Shown in pieces: positions 25,401-36,202 of a stretch of 64,000 nt of DNA (position 1 is the stretch's first letter; each line of letters starts with the position of its first letter). The position numbers were made by a program, and so were the translations under genes. The notes beneath the pieces are model-generated. The model searched no databases, was not told the DNA's origin, and saw only the letters and a list, made by a program, of their open reading frames with translations. This DNA comes from Petrosia ficiformis (lineage: Eukaryota; Porifera; Demospongiae; Haplosclerida; Petrosiidae): NCBI GenBank assembly GCA_947044365.1, contig OX345647.1, positions 5,968,471-6,032,470 of the forward strand. Direction: 5' to 3'.

Positions 25401-28400
25401 TATGTTAGGAGTGCTGACACTGTTAGGACTACGTGAGGATGTTTTACTCAAGCATGAAATTATTATATTCTTTGGTTTGTATAAGTGTTTGGAATGTGTA
25501 ATATAGCTATCTTTATATCAGGGCATAAACAAAGGTGGTAACATTCGAAGGTTCGTTATAATTCCTTACCTTCGAAGGTAGAATCCATTCCACAAAGGTT
25601 CGCAATTAACATGTGGTTAATTATTTGCTGCAATAATTATTTATCACTCTTAATTAATTTTTACACTTGTCATGTGGAGATTGATAATGGCTGAGAGTGA
25701 AGAGACCATGGACGAGAGTGTGGACTTTCAAAACCAGAATGTACTGAATCTCATCTGCCATCTTCTGAATTAAGAGGTCTCCCATTAGATAAACACTTAT
25801 ATAGGTACAAAGTTAACACATTCATAGTGTTTCACCTTCATGAACCTTCTTGTTCTAGTTGAAACAAACCTTCGAAGGTGTAAAAATCACCTTCGTTTAT
25901 GCCCTGCTTTATATGAAGTAATGACCCACAATCCTACATAATTATAATTATGATTGTATTAATGAAAAGCTTTCTATATATTCTATATATGTACATACAT
26001 GTCATTATGAATTAACATGTATAATGTACTATATATAACATACACCACACCCCCTCTCTATCTATAATGTACTATATATAACATACACCACACCCCCTCT
26101 GTATCTATAATGTACTATATATAACATACACCACACCCCCTCTGTATCTATAATGTACTATATATAACATACACCACACCCCCTCTGTATCTATAATGTA
26201 CTATATATAACATACACCACACCCCCTCTGTATCTATAATGTACTATATATAACATACATCACACTCTGTATCTATAATGCAACATACACCACACCCCCT
26301 CTCTATTACATCCATCCTATCCCTCTTTGTATCTATATATAATAGACACACATTTTACTAATTTCTTCTTTCTCCTCCTCCACTTCTCCCTCCTGATCCA
26401 TTCTCTTATCTTTAATACCAATATCCTATATAGAAATATGAAACATTACAACACACACTACCTTTGAAGTAATTCCATTATTATTATTATTACTAATATA
26501 TCTCAAGTATTCCTAATTGGAATGACGATATATTTCAAATATGTTAGTGTAGTAAATAACAGCTTGTTTTGTCATGTTACTGTATGTGGGACTGTTCACC
26601 TCAGCATGTTTCCTCTTTCGTGATTGTCTATAAAGAATGAAATTAAATGAAAATCCAAAATACTTGTGTATTGAAAATGATGACAGTTATGACTGACTAT
26701 ATGACTACTTTCAACCACATACACACACACACACAATACAAACATATACACACACACACACATTAACACATATACACACACATACACAAATATATACATA
26801 TACAGACATACACAGTTACACACACACACACATTAACACATATACACACACATAGTCACATACACACACATACACAAATATATACATATACAGACATACA
26901 CAGTTACACACACATACACACACACACACACCCACACACACAAATACTCATACCTAAGTTCATCTTGCGATATAACTGGTTCAGAAGTTAGTTTAGGATC
27001 AGTTGTGAGTACATCATGACTGCTTTTAATCTTAGGATACTATTATAACAATAATAAAGAGATAACCCAAATCCATACTTAACTTACAAATGTCATCTCC
27101 TCTTCATCTTCTTCAGCCTCTTCTCCAAATGATAATAATCCAAAATTCCTAATAATTAGAGTATACTATATTATTAATAAATGAGTAAATCCCTTACTTA
27201 GTAGCTTTTGATTGGCTCTTTAATTTCTCATTTTTTCTCTTTTCTGTTTTTCTTCTTTGTTCCCTGGGAACAATATCATTAAAAGGATTGTTCAGAATCT
27301 AATAACATGATATAATAATAAATAAGAGATATAATTATACATACATACATACCTCTGTTCTGAATATCTTAGGAGGTTCAAATGGTCTGTCACTTTTATC
27401 TGTTGATATTTCACTGAATTTAATTAAATTATAAAGCGTGTTCCCTGTTACCTGAAAGACCATATATGGTCATATATTATATATAAATGTCCATACATAC
27501 ATATACACTAGCTATATAATACATATTCATGTATATATGATACATAATTACATATAATTACATGTACATACATATACATACATACATACATACATATGTA
27601 CATACATATGTACATAAATATATACATACTACATACATACATACATACATACATACATGCATGCATACATACATACCTAAATACATACATACATACATAC
27701 ATACATACCTAAATACATACATACATACATACATACATACATGTATATACATACATACATACATACCTAAATACATACATACATATATACATACATACCT
27801 AAATACATACATACATACATACATACATACACACATACATACATACATACATACATACCTAAATACATACATACATACATACATACATACATACATGTAT
27901 ATACATACATACATACATACCTAAATACATACATACATACTACATACATACATACATACATGTACATACATACATACATACATACATTAATTGTTATACA
28001 TGCACATGTATACATGTACCACATTATATATATGTGTAGAGCAAATGTTTGATAACAAATGCTCACTTTGCCAAATATGGTATTCTTCTGGTTTAGCTCA
28101 TCAGCTCTTCCAAGAGTAAAGAAGAATTGCGATCCATTATCATTTGGTCCACCATTTGCCATGGCAACCAAACCTCTTCTTGTAAACTTCAAACGTTGAT
28201 GAAACTCATCCTATAATATATGTAATTGTTACTATAATGAGATTATACATATTTGAAGCAAATGCAGACCGGGTAAATATATGTAAACATAATAATTGTA
28301 TATTGTACATACGAACTTACTTTAAAAGGTTTACCATAGATAGATTCACCACCTATATGATATTATATGAACGTATTATAATACATGTACATTATATAAT

Positions 28401-28775
28401 TAAATACAATTACCTTCACCAGTTCCTGTTGGATCGCCACCTTGAGCAGCAAAATCTATCAATGTGTTATTAAAATAAAATCAATGAATATTTAATGATG
28501 TATTATATTTACCACTTATAATTCTGTGGAATATCGTTTCATCATAATATCCTTCTAAACACAACTGAACAAAGTTACGACATGCTAATGGTGACTCTTT
28601 AGACCACAACTCAACATCAATATCTCCTAGAGAGGTTTTTAGAAGAACCTGTTAAAGTGGGTGGGGTCAATCGTGAAAACCACACCCCATTTAGATTAAC
28701 GTATAACAACACATCTTAGAGATCAATACTCACCTTTCCATTTGTTGGAGGTTCTGTTATGTATATGTTACTCAT
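22499..28775 (-). CDS. CWC27: CWC27 spliceosome-associated cyclophilin
   Basis: Peptidyl-prolyl isomerase-fold protein of the activated (Bact) spliceosome. About 15 exons on the minus strand, among them 28734-28775 (MSNIYITEPPTNGK), 28513-28648 (TSLGDI...LWSKESPLACRNFVQLCLEGYYDETIFHRII), 28414-28455 (AAQGGDPTGTG), 28321-28352, 28067-28210 (LKFTRRGLVAMANGGPNDN and the following SQFFFTLG), 27353-27451, 27198-27298, 27088-27148, 26954-27039, 26600-26629, 26359-26425, 24695-24795, 24249-24346, 24063-24199 and 22499-22646. The C-terminal half is a charged Lys/Glu-rich coil and ends in the family signature YDIYDPRNPLNIRRRE. The Trp that contacts cyclosporin in canonical cyclophilins is not evident, as usual for CWC27. 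Introns are heavily invaded by minisatellites and one hAT-type element. An NRF-1-like site lies 63 bp upstream. Start: first ATG, which matches the MSNIYI N-terminus of the family. Confidence 0.95.
22660..23372. repeat. 38/41-bp minisatellite, about 18 copies
   Basis: Units of 38 bp (GTATACAAGTGTATAAACAT plus GTTTGTTGTTGTTTGTAT), some 41 bp with an extra TTG, in the last CWC27 intron. They begin just beyond the acceptor at 22647. Open frames on both strands (Tyr-Lys-Gln-Gln-Gln-Thr-Cys-Leu type) are repeat artefacts. Confidence 0.95.
23695..23880. repeat. (GAAT)n / ATGAATGAAT-rich repeat
   Basis: Degenerate GAATGAATGAAT/TTAATGTATTAATGGAT repeats in the last CWC27 intron, drifting into GGATGGATG at the end. 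Confidence 0.85.
24922..25139. repeat. Tandem duplication of a 109-bp segment
   Basis: Two copies, beginning TTACACATGATG at 24922 and 25031, nearly identical over about 109 bp, in a CWC27 intron. Each carries GTTAATATAATTATTAAC, a near-palindrome. No coding content. Confidence 0.9.
25511..25914. mobile_element. Non-autonomous hAT-type transposon (MITE), 388 bp with 8-bp target duplication
   Basis: The element (25519-25906) begins CAGGGCATAAACAAAGGTG, and its right end read in reverse is CAGGGCATAAACGAAGGTG: 18 of 19 bases match. It is flanked on both sides by the same 8 bp, CTTTATAT (25511-25518 and 25907-25914). CAGGG-type ends with 8-bp target duplications are the hAT hallmark. Subterminal CCTTCGAAGGT palindromes recur inside. 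A 28-codon frame (25687-25773, +, starting MAESEETMDESV) may be a relic of a transposase N-terminus or chance. Inserted in a CWC27 intron. Confidence 0.92.
26018..26275. repeat. 43-bp minisatellite, about 6 copies
   Basis: Tandem units containing CTATAATGTACTATATATAA followed by a CATACACCACACCCCCTCTGT-like stretch, spaced 43 bp, in a CWC27 intron. The last copy is shortened. Confidence 0.9.
26716..26950. repeat. (CA)n/(CACATA)n microsatellite
   Basis: Dense ACACACATA repeats in a CWC27 intron, including a near-duplicate ~115-bp block. It abuts the donor of the exon beginning at 26954. Confidence 0.9.
27560..27990. repeat. (CATA)n with CCTAAATA interruptions
   Basis: CATACATACATAC runs with regularly spaced CCTAAATA interruptions (a higher-order unit of roughly 30-75 bp), in a CWC27 intron. 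Translations of this block in the same frames as the neighbouring cyclophilin exon are artefacts. Confidence 0.95.
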
Positions 28776-28837
28776 TGTGAAGAGAGAAGTCAAGCAAGGT
28801 GAGTGTCCTGATATATATATAGTCCCCACCTAGTATA

Positions 28838-28849
28838 CGCGCATGCGCA
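28838..28849. promoter_or_regulatory. NRF-1-type site upstream of CWC27
   Basis: CGCGCATGCGCA matches the animal NRF-1 consensus YGCGCAYGCGCR perfectly and lies 63 bp upstream of the CWC27 start codon, in an otherwise AT-rich 246-bp spacer between CWC27 and SREK1IP1. Confidence 0.6.
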
Positions 28850-29021
28850 GTACATTTCTTCCACATGTTAACTTTAGAATTACTCTGAAGTAACATGGTT
28901 ACCCTGTTACTGTTGAAGAGATTTTTGTGCTGAGCCAGAGTTTCTGGCAGTGATGGTATCACTAAAAGTTGTCAATTAATATAATTATATATTATCTATA
29001 ATATAATTAAGGAAAGTATAA

Positions 29022-29963
<942 letters not shown>

Positions 29964-30001
29964 CTTAATTAATTAGCCTAATTAAATATTCATTTGCGCA
30001 T

Positions 30002-30013
30002 AACGCATGCGCA
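30002..30013. promoter_or_regulatory. NRF-1-like site between SREK1IP1 and the tandem array
   Basis: AACGCATGCGCA (10 of 12 NRF-1 positions) 38 bp upstream of the SREK1IP1 start and about 230 bp upstream of the first ATG-donor pair of the array on the other strand. It may serve both directions. The spacer 29964-30241 is locally richer in GC. Confidence 0.45.
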
Positions 30014-30540
30014 TTTCGCAGTTTTTAAATTGGACCGCGTTCTTCAACTTCGAGTCAAAGAGGAAAACAGACTAGTGTTGATCTATTGTAGCTACCCAAC
30101 TACAAGAGGATATAGTTTGTACCTACTTGTAAAGGCAATGGAAAAGTCTTGACATCACTCTAAAACACAAATTTAATTTCCATACACTTTGAATTTTAGT
30201 GGATCAATTGTGATCTGGCAGCGCAAGAGAAAATTCACAAAATGGCGCAAGTAAGTTGAGAATTTTATATTATAACGTATGAAATTGGAATGTACTTAAT
30301 CGATTACTGTACAGTTATAATGTGTAAAATTTCTTTTGAATGTATGTCTCTAAATACTATCTTATTTTTCGTATTGAACTTCAGACCCCGTGAGCTGTTG
30401 ATGGCAGATTGTAGGACAGTAATTTAGGAATGTACTTTCATAGTAGATTTTACCCAATATACCTGTAGTATAATCCACATTGTAATACTGAATTATAATT
30501 ATTTATATTACCTTTTTTCCATATAGGTTCCATACTGTGA

Positions 30541-30699
30541 AAAAAGTAATTCATTTTGAAGGTTTCTTGAACTTAGTAGTACACAATAAATAATTATTTT
30601 TGAAAAGAATGTTTCGGCCCTCGAAACGTTCTTTTCAAAAATAATTATTTATTGTGTTACTACTAAGTACAAGAAACCTTCAAAATGAATTACCTTTTT
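30541..30699. mobile_element. Foldback (long inverted repeat) element inserted in the array
   Basis: A nearly perfect palindrome: the left arm starts AAAAAGTAATTCATTTTGAA, the right arm ends in its complement (TTCAAAATGAATTACCTTTTT-like), with about 75-bp arms around a central CGGCCCTCG (30615-30623). It sits between the diverged first unit and the second unit, just before the sequence TATATGCTGAGCT that is present in all units. No clear target duplication was seen, so the class is uncertain (foldback MITE). Confidence 0.75.
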
Positions 30700-30782
30700 A
30701 TATGCTGAGCTCCAAATGCTAACTACTTTCAACAAGTGAGTAAATTCCTAATCTACAATGTATAATAATGTATTACTGTACA

Positions 30783-30912
30783 GTTAAATCTCTTTGGAAT
30801 GTATATTTCTAAATACTATCTTATTTTTTGTATTGAATTTCAGACACCATGAGCTGTTAACGGCAGATTATAGGACAGTAATTTAGGAATGTATTTTCAG
30901 AGTAGATTTAAC
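30783..30912 (+). ncRNA. Candidate structured RNA core (one of ~11 copies)
   Basis: In every unit GTTAAATCT can pair with AGATTTAAC 120 nt downstream. The helix continues through CTTTG/CAGAG, and an inner helix pairs TTCTAAAT-ACT with AGT-a-ATTTAGGA. About 59 nt are left as a terminal region containing GAGCTGTTAGCGGCAG. In the diverged first unit (30324-30453) the outer helix reads GTAAAATTT with AGATTTTAC: a T-A pair has become A-T, and a C-G pair has become U-G. This is a compensatory change, but only one. No box C/D motifs are clear, and the H/ACA spacing does not fit. Confidence 0.35.
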
Positions 30913-33734
30913 CCAATATACCTGTAAATAGTTTAATCTACAGTAAATAGCAATATTGAATAATTATTATAATTTCTATTCTCTTTTTATATGCTGAGCT
31001 ACCAAAAGAGACTACAAAAAGCTAAGTGAGTAAATTCCTAATCTACAATGTATAATAATGTATTACTGTAGAGTTAAATCTCTTTGGAATATATATTTCT
31101 AAATACTACCTTATTTTTTGTATTGAATTTCAGACACCATGAGCTGTTAGCGGCAGATTATAGGACAGTAATTTAGGAATGTATTTTCAGAGTAGATTTA
31201 ACCCAATATACCTGTAATTTAATCTACAGTAAATACCAATATTGAATAATTATTATAATATATATTATCTTTTTTCATATGCTGAGCTACTGAAAGCGAA
31301 AAGTACAAAAAGATATCTACTTTCAACAGGTGAGTAAATTCCTAATCTACAATGTATAATAATGTATTACTGTAGAGTTAAATCTCTTTGGAATATATAT
31401 TTCTAAATACAATCTTATTTTTTGTATTGAATTTCAGACACTATGAGCTGTTAGCGGCAGATTATAGGACAGTAATTTAGGAATGTATTTTCAGAGTAGA
31501 TTTAACCCAATATACCTGTAGTTTAATCCACAGTAAATACCAATATTGAATAATTATTATAATATATATTATCCTTTTTCATATGCTGAGCTACTGAAAG
31601 CGAAAAGTACAAAAAGATATCTACTTTCAACAGGTGAGTAAATTCCTAATCTACAATGTATAATAATGTATTACTGTAGAGTTAAATCTCTTTGGAATAT
31701 ATATTTCTAAATACTATCTTATTTTTTGTATTGAATTTCAGACACTATGAGCTGTTAGTGGCAGATTATAGGACAGTAATTTAGGAATGTATTTTCAGAG
31801 TAGATTTAACCCAATATACCTGTAATTTAATCTACAGTAAATACCAATATTGAGTAATTATTATAATATATATTATCTTTTTTCATATGCTGAGCTACTG
31901 AAAGCGAAAAGTACAAAAAGATATCTACTTTCAACAGGTGAGTAAATTCCTAATCTACAATGTATAATAATGTATTACTGTAGAGTTAAATCTCTTTGGA
32001 ATATATATTTCTAAATACTATCTTATTTTTTGTATTGAATTTCAGACACCATGAGCTGTTAGCGGCAGATTATAGGACAGTAATTTAGGAATGTATTTTC
32101 AGAGTAGATTTAACCCAATATACCTGTAAATAGTTTAATCTACAGTAAATAGCAATATTGAATAATTATTATAACTCTTTTTTTATATGCTGAGCTACCA
32201 AAAGAGACTACAAAAAGCTAACTACTTTCAAGAGGTGAGTGAATTCCTAATCTACAATGTATAATAATGTATTACTGTAGAGTTAAATCTCTTTGGAATA
32301 TATATTTCTAAATACTACCTTATTTTTTGTATTGAATTTCAGACACCATGAGCTGTTAGCGGCAGATTATAGGACAGTAATTTAGGAATGTATTTTCAGA
32401 GTAGATTTAACCCAATATACCTGTAATTTAATCTACAGTAAATACCAATATTGAATAATTATTATAATATATATTATCTTTTTTCATATGCTGAGCTACT
32501 GAAAGCGAAAAGTACAAAAAGATATCTACTTTCAACAGGTGAGTAAATTCCTAATCTACAATGTATAATAATGTATTACTGTAGAGTTAAATCTCTTTGG
32601 AATATATATTTCTAAATACTATCTTATTTTTTGTATTGAATTTCAGACACCATGAGCTGTTAGCGGCAGATTATAGGACAGTAATTTAGGAATGTATTTT
32701 CAGAGTAGATTTAACCCAATATACCTGTAAATAGTTTAATCTACAGTAAATAGCAATATTGAATAATTATTATAACTCTTTTTTTATATGCTGAGCTACC
32801 AAAAGAGACTACAAAAAGCTAACTACTTTCAAGAGGTGAGTGAATTCCTAATCTACAATGTATAATAATGTATTACTGTAGAGTTAAATCTCTTTGGAAT
32901 ATATATTTCTAAATACTACCTTATTTTTTGTATTGAATTTCAGACACCATGAGCTGTTAGCGGCAGATTATAGGACAGTAATTTAGGAATGTATTTTCAG
33001 AGTAGATTTAACCCAATATACCTGTAATTTAATCTACAGTAAATACCAATATTGAATAATTATTATAATATATATTATCTTTTTTCATATGCTGAGCTAC
33101 TGAAAGCGAAAAGTACAAAAAGATATCTACTTTCAACAGGTGAGTAAATTCCTAATCTACAATGTATAATAATGTATTACTGTAGAGTTAAATCTCTTTG
33201 GAATATATATTTCTAAATACTATCTTATTTTTTGTATTGAATTTCAGACACCATGAGCTGTTAGCGGCAGATTATAGGACAGTAATTTAGGAATGTATTT
33301 TCAGAGTAGATTTAACCCAATATACCTGTAAATAGTTTAATCTACAGTAAATAGCAATATTGAATAATTATTATAACTCTTTTTTTATATGCTGAGCTAC
33401 CAAAAGAGACTACAAAAAGCTAACTACTTTCAAGAGGTGAGTGAATTCCTAATCTACAATGTATAATAATGTATTACTGTAGAGTTAAATCTCTTTGGAA
33501 TATATGTTTCTAAATACTATCTTATTTTTTGTATTGAATTTCAGACACCATGAGCTGTTAGCGGCAGATTATAGGACAGTAATTTAGGAATGTATTTTCA
33601 GAGTAGATTTAACCCAATATACCTGTAAATAGTTTAATCTACAGTAAATAGCAATATTGAATAATTATTATAATTTCTATTCTCTTTTTTTATATGCTGA
33701 GCTACCAAAAGAGAAAACTAGGAATAGTTTTCAG

Positions 33735-34049
33735 GTGAGTAAATTTATTTCCTAACTATCTTGTTGAGCTTCATTATATCTAGCAGATTATAGGACAGTA
33801 ATTTAGTGATACATTCTTGTTTAACTCAATACTAGTATATTTAATCTAGTTTCTCTTCTATATTGTTTTTTCTTTATGATTTAGTTTTTTTGTTTTACTT
33901 CTAATTATATTATTATTCTGCACTATGAATCTTTTATTTTTGTACTAATGTTTAGATTTGGTTTGTGAATGTGTTTAATTTCTAGTATATATATAGTGGT
34001 TGATAAGGTTTGACTAATAAAAACCGCACCTCTTTATTACATTGTGAAG
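33735..34049. other. Spacer between the array and DBT
   Basis: Begins with a degenerate remnant of the array (CAG|GTGAGTAAATTT, then a truncated GCAGATTATAGGACAGTAATTTAG block near 33782). The rest is AT-rich and probably holds the DBT promoter. No gene recognised. Confidence 0.5.
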
Positions 34050-36036
34050 ATGTTCAGTTGGAGAGTTTTCCAAGGAAGTAAATGTTTATGGCATTTGAGG
34101 TATCTATCATCCACCAGTCCAAGACTCACTGGAAGTACAGCATTATTCAATAATAATAATACACACTTAGCAACTAATAGAAAATGGAGTAGATCAATTA
34201 CTTGTACTAAATCAGGTAATGCTAGATATAGTGTCAAGTGTAGTACAGGTATTATTATACTTTATAGTTTATAGTCCTATCATTACATTCAATTTACCTG
34301 ATGTTGGTGAGGCTATAATGACTGTTATTGTGAAAGAATGGTAAGTGTATGTAGTATTGAGTAGAATATTATTAATTAATAATTTTAGGTTAGTAAAACC
34401 AGGAGATGTTGTATCGTTAGGTGATCCAGTATGTGAAGTTCAGAGTGATAAGGTATTCATGTATTATCATATCAATCCTCTTAGTTTAATATTGTATTTG
34501 ATGTACGTCAAATAGAGGATGTGTAAAATAGTATAAACTAAAGTTGTTGACATTTTTCTGTAATAATCTTTTATGTGTGTTATTTAATGTCTATTGTATA
34601 GTCTGCTGCTACAATATATTCACCATATGATGGTATAGTACGTGATCTAATGTATGAAGTAGATGATGTTGCTAAGAAAGATGAACCGTTATTAACATTG
34701 GAAGTAATGGAAGATGAAGAATCTCTGAATGGTTAGTTGTACACTATTATTATATATTATTCCTAGAGTCATCTACTAATATTAAAGAGAAATCTGATCA
34801 GTCAGGAATTCCTTTGTCTGATAATGTGACTACTTCATTGAGTAATACTGTTTCTGAAATACAACAACCTGACAGTAAGAAAGTGTTGGCTACTCCTGCC
34901 GTACGCAAGATGGCTGTTGAGAATGAAGTAGATCTTAATACTATCACTGGAAGTGGTAAAGAAGGACGAATACTTAAAGAAGACATTTTAAAATATATTG
35001 AATCTTTAAAAGGTTTGTTAATGGAACTTTATAATGTATTAAAATGATTATTAATTTTAGTTCCACCCGTTATTATGGATCCACCGATACCAGTAGTAAC
35101 ATCAGCTCCTCCCATCTCAACAGGTGATCGTGTGGAACCTATTAAAGGATATAAAATGATAATGGTCCAGACAATGAACAGATCTGGACAGGTGTAATTA
35201 TTAAACTTTATTCATGAATGTTGATTATTATTGATAACTTTGCAGATCCCACAGTTTGGATATTGTGATGAAGTGGAGATGAGTGAGTTAATAGAGACAC
35301 GATATCAACTTAACCACATAATGAAGGAAAGAGGTGTTCGATTCTCTTACATGCCTCTGCTTATAAAAGCTATATCATTAGCTCTGAGGGAATTCCCTAT
35401 TCTCAATGCTCATGTTAATCATGAATGCACCACAATAACTTACAAAACAGATCATAATATAGGTGTAGCTATAGACACACCACAGGGACTGGTCGTACCT
35501 AATATTAAACAAATACAAGTGAGGTCATTGTTCCTTTGTTACTGGTATTTAATGATATGTCTTGTTTTATAGTACAAGTCAGTATTTGATATAGCAGTTG
35601 AACTTAATCGTATTCATGACCTAGGTCTTAATGGTCAATTGACTCCCTCTGATATTGTCAATGGAACATTCACTCTTTCAAATATCGGAGCTGTGAGTTC
35701 CTTAATAAATCAATTATGAATATGTTATAAACACTTATATTAGGTGGGTGGTACTTATACTCGTCCTTTAGTACTCCCTCCAGAAGTGTGTATAGGAGCC
35801 TTTGGAAAGATACAGGTAATATTATACTATTATCATCTGACTATCATGTGACTTGTTCATCCAACCAGACTGTTCCAAGATTTGATTCCAAGGGTAACAT
35901 CAAAAAACATCAAGTTATGTATGTCAGTTGGTCAGCTGATCACCGTGTGATCGATGGAGCTACAGTTGCTAGATTCTCTAATCTATGGAAGTCGTACATT
36001 GAAAACCCGGGAATAATGATTGTTGATATGATGTAA
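34050..36036 (+). CDS. DBT: Branched-chain alpha-keto acid dehydrogenase E2 (dihydrolipoyl transacylase)
   Basis: Mitochondrial core of the BCKDH complex; transfers branched acyl groups from lipoamide to CoA in Leu/Ile/Val breakdown. Exons, about 34050-34215, 34268-34340, 34389-34452, 34602-34731, 34767-35012, 35061-35191, 35246-35518, 35573-35692, 35744-35815 and 35869-36036. A basic N-terminus without acidic residues ([20 protein letters not shown]...) looks like a mitochondrial presequence. The lipoyl domain has the lipoylated Lys in [18 protein letters not shown]. The E3/E1-binding domain reads [10 protein letters not shown]...[13 protein letters not shown]. The catalytic domain ends with the active-site HRVIDGA and [12 protein letters not shown], very close to vertebrate DBT. 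The first intron (34216-34267) is only 52 nt. Start: the ATG at 34050. Confidence 0.95.
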
Positions 36037-36202
36037 TTCAGATATTGTTAAAAAAATATTATTAAAAAAATGTTATTAAAAAAATGTTATTAAAAAAACA
36101 GCAATTGTAATTATTATAAAAAATAAATTAAATGCTTTTCTGACAACAACAATAAATAATATAATAATTATGTAAGTGACATATGAGTTTGCGGTGTGGC
36201 CA

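Larger units (their letters stand above)
30242..33734 (+). repeat. Tandem array of eleven ~300-bp units with splice-donor-like junctions
   Basis: Each unit begins with a strong donor-like site (AAG/CAG|GTGAGT). Starts are at 30251 (diverged, after ATGGCGCAA), 30736, 31026, 31330, 31634, 31938, 32235, 32539, 32836, 33140 and 33437; a final donor at 33735 leads out. Spacing is 304 or 297 bp after the first irregular units. Within a unit: donor, ~50-nt spacer, a ~130-nt foldable core, a CAG-ended pyrimidine/AT stretch, and a 40-43-nt exon-like end (CTACTGAAAGCG... or CTACCAAAAGAG...) ending CAACAG or CAAGAG. No reading frame survives: splicing the exon-like pieces in order reaches a stop in the fourth piece. 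No known satellite or transposon end was recognised. Confidence 0.85.

Noticed and set aside
27508..27924. Repeat-coded frames and an apparent extension of the cyclophilin exon
   Set aside because: The cyclophilin exon ends at a donor at 28065-28066; the extension reads into CATA repeats.
30324..30453. Box C/D or H/ACA snoRNA
   Set aside because: No RTGATGA/CTGA pair flanked by a terminal stem; AGATTA and ACA words are present, but only a few bases apart and not after two hairpins. Kept only as an unclassified structured RNA.
30736..33735. CRISPR-like regularly spaced repeat array
   Set aside because: Units are ~300 bp, the 'spacers' are as identical as the repeats, and the DNA is plainly eukaryotic.
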